The notes below the pieces were generated by a model. The model saw only the letters and a list, made by a program, of their open reading frames with translations, searched no databases and was not told the origin of the DNA. The translations under genes and the position numbers were made by a program. Positions 5,486-7,897 of a stretch of 7,897 nt of DNA are shown one piece after another. This DNA comes from Dehalococcoidia bacterium (GTDB lineage Bacteria; Chloroflexota; Dehalococcoidia; GIF9; UBA5629), in contig DTZC01000258.1 in NCBI GenBank assembly GCA_012961565.1, positions 1-7,897 of the forward strand, written 5' to 3'. How positions within the stretch are numbered: position 1 is the stretch's first letter; each line of letters opens with the position of its first letter.

Positions 5486-6832
5486 TCAAAGTAGCTGTGG
5501 TGTTAGCTCCTCTGCTTCAGCTGCCTTGGCTTTCTTCCTGTCAGTTAGACCAAGCCGTTGAAAGACCTCGTCAACGTGTTTGGTGAAGTAGCTATAGTCG
5601 AAGAGGGGTTCCAGTTCTTTCTGGGGCAGGTGTGCTGTTACCTCAGGGTCAGCTTTAGGCAGGTCGAGGAAACTGGTTTTCTGTTTCCAGGCTTTCATGG
5701 CGTTTCGCTGGACTAGCTCATAGGCCTTCTGTCGAGTTATTGCTTTCTCAATTAGTGCTATTAGCACTCGCTGGGAGAAGACTAACCCTTGGGTAAGCTC
5801 TAAGTTGCGACGCATGTTTTCTGGGTATACCTGAAGCCCCTTCATTATGGAAGCAAAAATGCTGAGGATATAGTCCAGCACCAGGCAAGAATCAGGGAGT
5901 ATTATGCGTTCCGTGGAAGAGTGGCTGATATCTCTTTCGTGCCACAGGGCAATGTTTTCTATGGAGGTGAGGGCATAGCCTCTTAGCAGCCGGGCTAGGC
6001 CGCAGATACGCTCGCAGAGCTCTGGATTGCGCTTGTGGGGCATTGCCGAGGAACCGGTCTGCCCGGCGGCAAAGGGCTCTTCGGCTTCCAGGATTTCAGT
6101 GCGCTGAAGGCTCCTAATTTCAGTGGCGAATTTCTCCAAAGAGCCGGCGATGATAGCCAACGTGGTGACGAATTGGGCATGGCGGTCACGCTGGATAATC
6201 TGGCTTGAGATTGGTGCCGGGGTTAAGCCGAGTCTGGTGCAAGCCTTCTGTTCCACATCTGGTGGTACGGTGGCGTAGGTGCCCACGGCTCCCGAAATTT
6301 TGCCGACACTGATGGCATTTTTGGCGCTGTTCAAACGGGCAGCGTTCCGTTTCATCTCCTGTGCCCACAAAGCTAGTTTTAAGCCAAAGGTGGTGGGTTC
6401 AGCGTGGACGCCGTGAGTCCGTCCTATCATTATCGTCTGTTTATGCTCAATAGCCTTATTTTCCAGAACGTCAATCAGTTCGGCGATGTCTTGAGCCAGA
6501 AGTTGGGAAGCCTCCTTTAGTTGGAGGCTCAGCGCGGTGTCCATGATGTCTGAGGAGGTGAGACCGAGGTGGATGAAGCGGGATTCATCACCGATGCCTT
6601 CGGCTACTGCTTGCAGGAAGGCAGTCATATCGTGGTGAGTTACCTTGAGGATTTCGCCGATACGTTTCAGGTTGTAGCGGGCTTTCTTTATCTTGGGAAT
6701 TGCCTCTTTGGGGATGGCGCCAACCTCTGCCCAGGCTTCACAGACGGCTATTTCTACCTGGAGCCATTTATCAAATTTACTCTCTTCGGACCATATCTTT
6801 TTCATTTGTGGCCGGGAATAACGCTCAATCAT
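5486..6832 (-). CDS. purB: Adenylosuccinate lyase
   Basis: The enzyme removes fumarate from SAICAR (giving AICAR) and from adenylosuccinate (giving AMP), so it acts in both the IMP and AMP branches. The 448-aa length is close to the B. subtilis and T. maritima type. Family motifs are THHDM (65-69), GLTSSDIMDTAL (90-101), GRTHGVHAEPTTFG (137-150, including the catalytic-region His140) and the fumarase/aspartase superfamily signature GSSAMPHKRNP (260-270), whose mobile loop carries the catalytic serine in the family. The start ATG (6830-6832) has a purine-rich AGAAGAG just upstream. It sits 55 nt after purE and 13 nt before purC in the same operon. Confidence 0.97.
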   Translation of the reverse strand: MIERYSRPQMKKIWSEESKFDKWLQVEIAVCEAWAEVGAIPKEAIPKIKKARYNLKRIGEILKVTHHDMTAFLQAVAEGIGDESRFIHLGLTSSDIMDTALSLQLKEASQLLAQDIAELIDVLENKAIEHKQTIMIGRTHGVHAEPTTFGLKLALWAQEMKRNAARLNSAKNAISVGKISGAVGTYATVPPDVEQKACTRLGLTPAPISSQIIQRDRHAQFVTTLAIIAGSLEKFATEIRSLQRTEILEAEEPFAAGQTGSSAMPHKRNPELCERICGLARLLRGYALTSIENIALWHERDISHSSTERIILPDSCLVLDYILSIFASIMKGLQVYPENMRRNLELTQGLVFSQRVLIALIEKAITRQKAYELVQRNAMKAWKQKTSFLDLPKADPEVTAHLPQKELEPLFDYSYFTKHVDEVFQRLGLTDRKKAKAAEAEELTPQLL

Positions 6833-6887
6833 TTCTCTTCTTTTGTCAGTTATGTATTTGTCACCGTTGTAGGTTGGGGGGTATCAA

Positions 6888-7346
6888 TTATTGTTCAGCC
6901 AATTTCAGTTTATACTTCTCGAGGGCATTCCTTGCCTCTTGATATTTGATACCGAGTATTTGAGTAGCCAGTAGCGCTGCATTTTTGGCACCAGAAGTGC
7001 CAATGCCCACACAGGATACCGGTACCCCGGGCGGCATCTGGACAATGGAATACAAGGAGTCTATGCCTTTGAGTTCGCTGGTGGGTAAAGGCACGCCGAT
7101 AATAGGTAGGGTAGTCCAGCTAGCCAGCACGCCAGGGAGGTGAGCGGCGGCACCCGCCGCAGCAATTATAACTTCTATGCCCCGTTCTCTCGCCTTGGAG
7201 GCGTATTCACGGACCCTCTCTGGGTTCCTGTGGGCTGACATAATATTGAATTCATATTGGATGCCCAGTTGTTGTAGAAGGTCCAGTGTCGGTTGGATTA
7301 AAGGCTCGTCGGTTCTGCTCCCGATAACTACACCTATCAGTGGCAT
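6888..7346 (-). CDS. purE: 5-(carboxyamino)imidazole ribonucleotide mutase, PurE
   Basis: PurE makes CAIR for the SAICAR synthase encoded in the same operon. The 152-aa protein has the expected order of motifs: IGSRTDEP (8-15), SAHRNP (37-42) with His39 as the family's active-site histidine, AAAHLPG (66-72), and DSLYSIVQMPPGVPV. The AAHLPG and DSL-SIVQMP segments suggest class I (N5-CAIR mutase, working with PurK) rather than class II AIR carboxylase. Two usually conserved spots differ: GSxSD reads GSRTD, and GGAAHL reads GAAAHL. No purK is in view. Its ATG directly abuts the TAA of purD, with a strong GGGAGGT ribosome site lying inside the purD end. Confidence 0.95.
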   Translation of the reverse strand: MPLIGVVIGSRTDEPLIQPTLDLLQQLGIQYEFNIMSAHRNPERVREYASKARERGIEVIIAAAGAAAHLPGVLASWTTLPIIGVPLPTSELKGIDSLYSIVQMPPGVPVSCVGIGTSGAKNAALLATQILGIKYQEARNALEKYKLKLAEQ

Positions 7347-7897
7347 TTAATTGACCTCCCTAGCGGCAATGTCTTGGCGGAAGTGGCAACCCTCAAAGTG
7401 AATCAGGGATATGTTCTGGTAAACTTTTCTCCTGGCTTCAGCTAAAGTGGGCGCAGTGGCTGCTATCGTAAGCACTCGGCCTCCATTTGTTAATATCTGC
7501 GAATTTTCTCCAAGTTTAGTTCCGGCGTGGAAAACTAGGATTCCCTGGTCTAATTCATCCAGCCCTGTTATGGGGAAACCAATCTTATAGCTTCCGGGGT
7601 ATCCACCTGATGCCATAACCACTCCCACGCAGGCATCGCTGTTCCAGTGTATGGATACCTGGTGAAGTCTATTATCTACGATAGCGAGAAGAATGTCTAG
7701 CAAGTCGGTCTGGAGGCGAGGCAAGATTACTTGAGTTTCCGGGTCGCCGAACCTGGCATTGAATTCCAGCACCTTTGGACCATCAGGTGCTATCATAAGC
7801 CCGGCGTATAGTACCCCTTTGTAAGGCATCCCTTCTTCTGCCATTGCCCTCACCACTGGTTGAAGGATGGTTTCCACCACCTTTTGAGTCAGTGTGG
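7347..7897 (-). CDS. purD: Phosphoribosylamine-glycine ligase, C-terminal part, 5' end cut by window
   Basis: GAR synthetase joins phosphoribosylamine and glycine with ATP (step 2). Only the last 182 or so residues are visible; the frame is open across the right edge, continuing upstream as TLTQKVVETILQPVV, so no start lies in the window. The ATP-grasp end is clear: GVLYAGLMIAPDGPKVLEFNARFGDPETQ, with the Glu/Asn metal-binding residues expected in LEFNARFGDPE. The C-terminal GARS-C region follows, with VMASGGYPG, VFHAGTK, GGRVLTIAATAPTLAEAR and I-x-FEGCHFRQDIA. It is the first gene of the visible operon and abuts purE. Confidence 0.97.
   Translation of the reverse strand, partial: TLTQKVVETILQPVVRAMAEEGMPYKGVLYAGLMIAPDGPKVLEFNARFGDPETQVILPRLQTDLLDILLAIVDNRLHQVSIHWNSDACVGVVMASGGYPGSYKIGFPITGLDELDQGILVFHAGTKLGENSQILTNGGRVLTIAATAPTLAEARRKVYQNISLIHFEGCHFRQDIAAREVN
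7354..7360 (-). promoter_or_regulatory. Shine-Dalgarno of purE inside the purD 3' end
   Basis: On the minus strand GGGAGGT precedes the purE ATG by 7 nt and sits within the last sense codons of purD. The purD TAA touches the purE ATG, an arrangement that favours translational coupling. Confidence 0.8.

Noticed and set aside
7347..7880. purD beginning at a GTG at 7880
   Set aside because: The frame is open upstream to the window edge and the protein is missing its whole N-terminal half. The GTG is an internal valine codon, not a start.

Overview
The window looks like ordinary chromosome from a mesophilic, mid-GC bacterium. The best guess is an uncultured member of the Dehalococcoidia or a related Chloroflexota lineage. 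This is inferred from four things: surface lipoproteins with FxAxPPxIxxGxSxTLxWxVS Ig-like modules and CARDB repeats, a short biotin ligase without a DNA-binding domain, the sirtuin sequence type, and a stand-alone PurS. No marker gene (rRNA, ribosomal protein) is present to prove the taxonomy.

Layout. Positions 1-506 (minus strand) hold the N-terminal two thirds or so of a biotin-protein ligase that runs off the left edge. A divergent intergenic region follows, with a recognisable promoter for the ligase (545-573) and one for a plus-strand Sir2-family deacetylase (654-682). The deacetylase most likely starts at 717. A 223-bp gap after it holds a small basic ORF of uncertain status. Next come two consecutive plus-strand lipoprotein genes (1732-2829 and 2894-4177) that share the same Ig-like module. 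The first also carries a PKD-like and a DNRLRE-like domain, and the second carries two tandem CARDB domains.

From 4317 to the right edge everything is on the minus strand and forms a de novo purine biosynthesis operon. In transcription order it reads purD (partial), purE, purB, purC, purS. Spacing is tight: the purD stop abuts the purE start, purE-purB is 55 nt, purB-purC is 13 nt, and purC overlaps purS by 14 nt. The products cover GAR synthesis (step 2), part of FGAM synthesis (step 4), AIR carboxylation (step 6), SAICAR synthesis (step 7) and the two adenylosuccinate lyase reactions (step 8 and AMP formation). PurQ and PurL, the obligate partners of PurS, do not follow purS; the operon ends against the convergent lipoprotein gene.

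I saw no tRNA, rRNA, CRISPR array, insertion sequence, integrase or clear intrinsic terminator. I found no convincing new multi-gene system. The most useful leads are the modular lipoprotein pair with predicted disulfides, the purS/purQL separation, the divergent PurE motifs and the small basic ORF directly behind the sirtuin.
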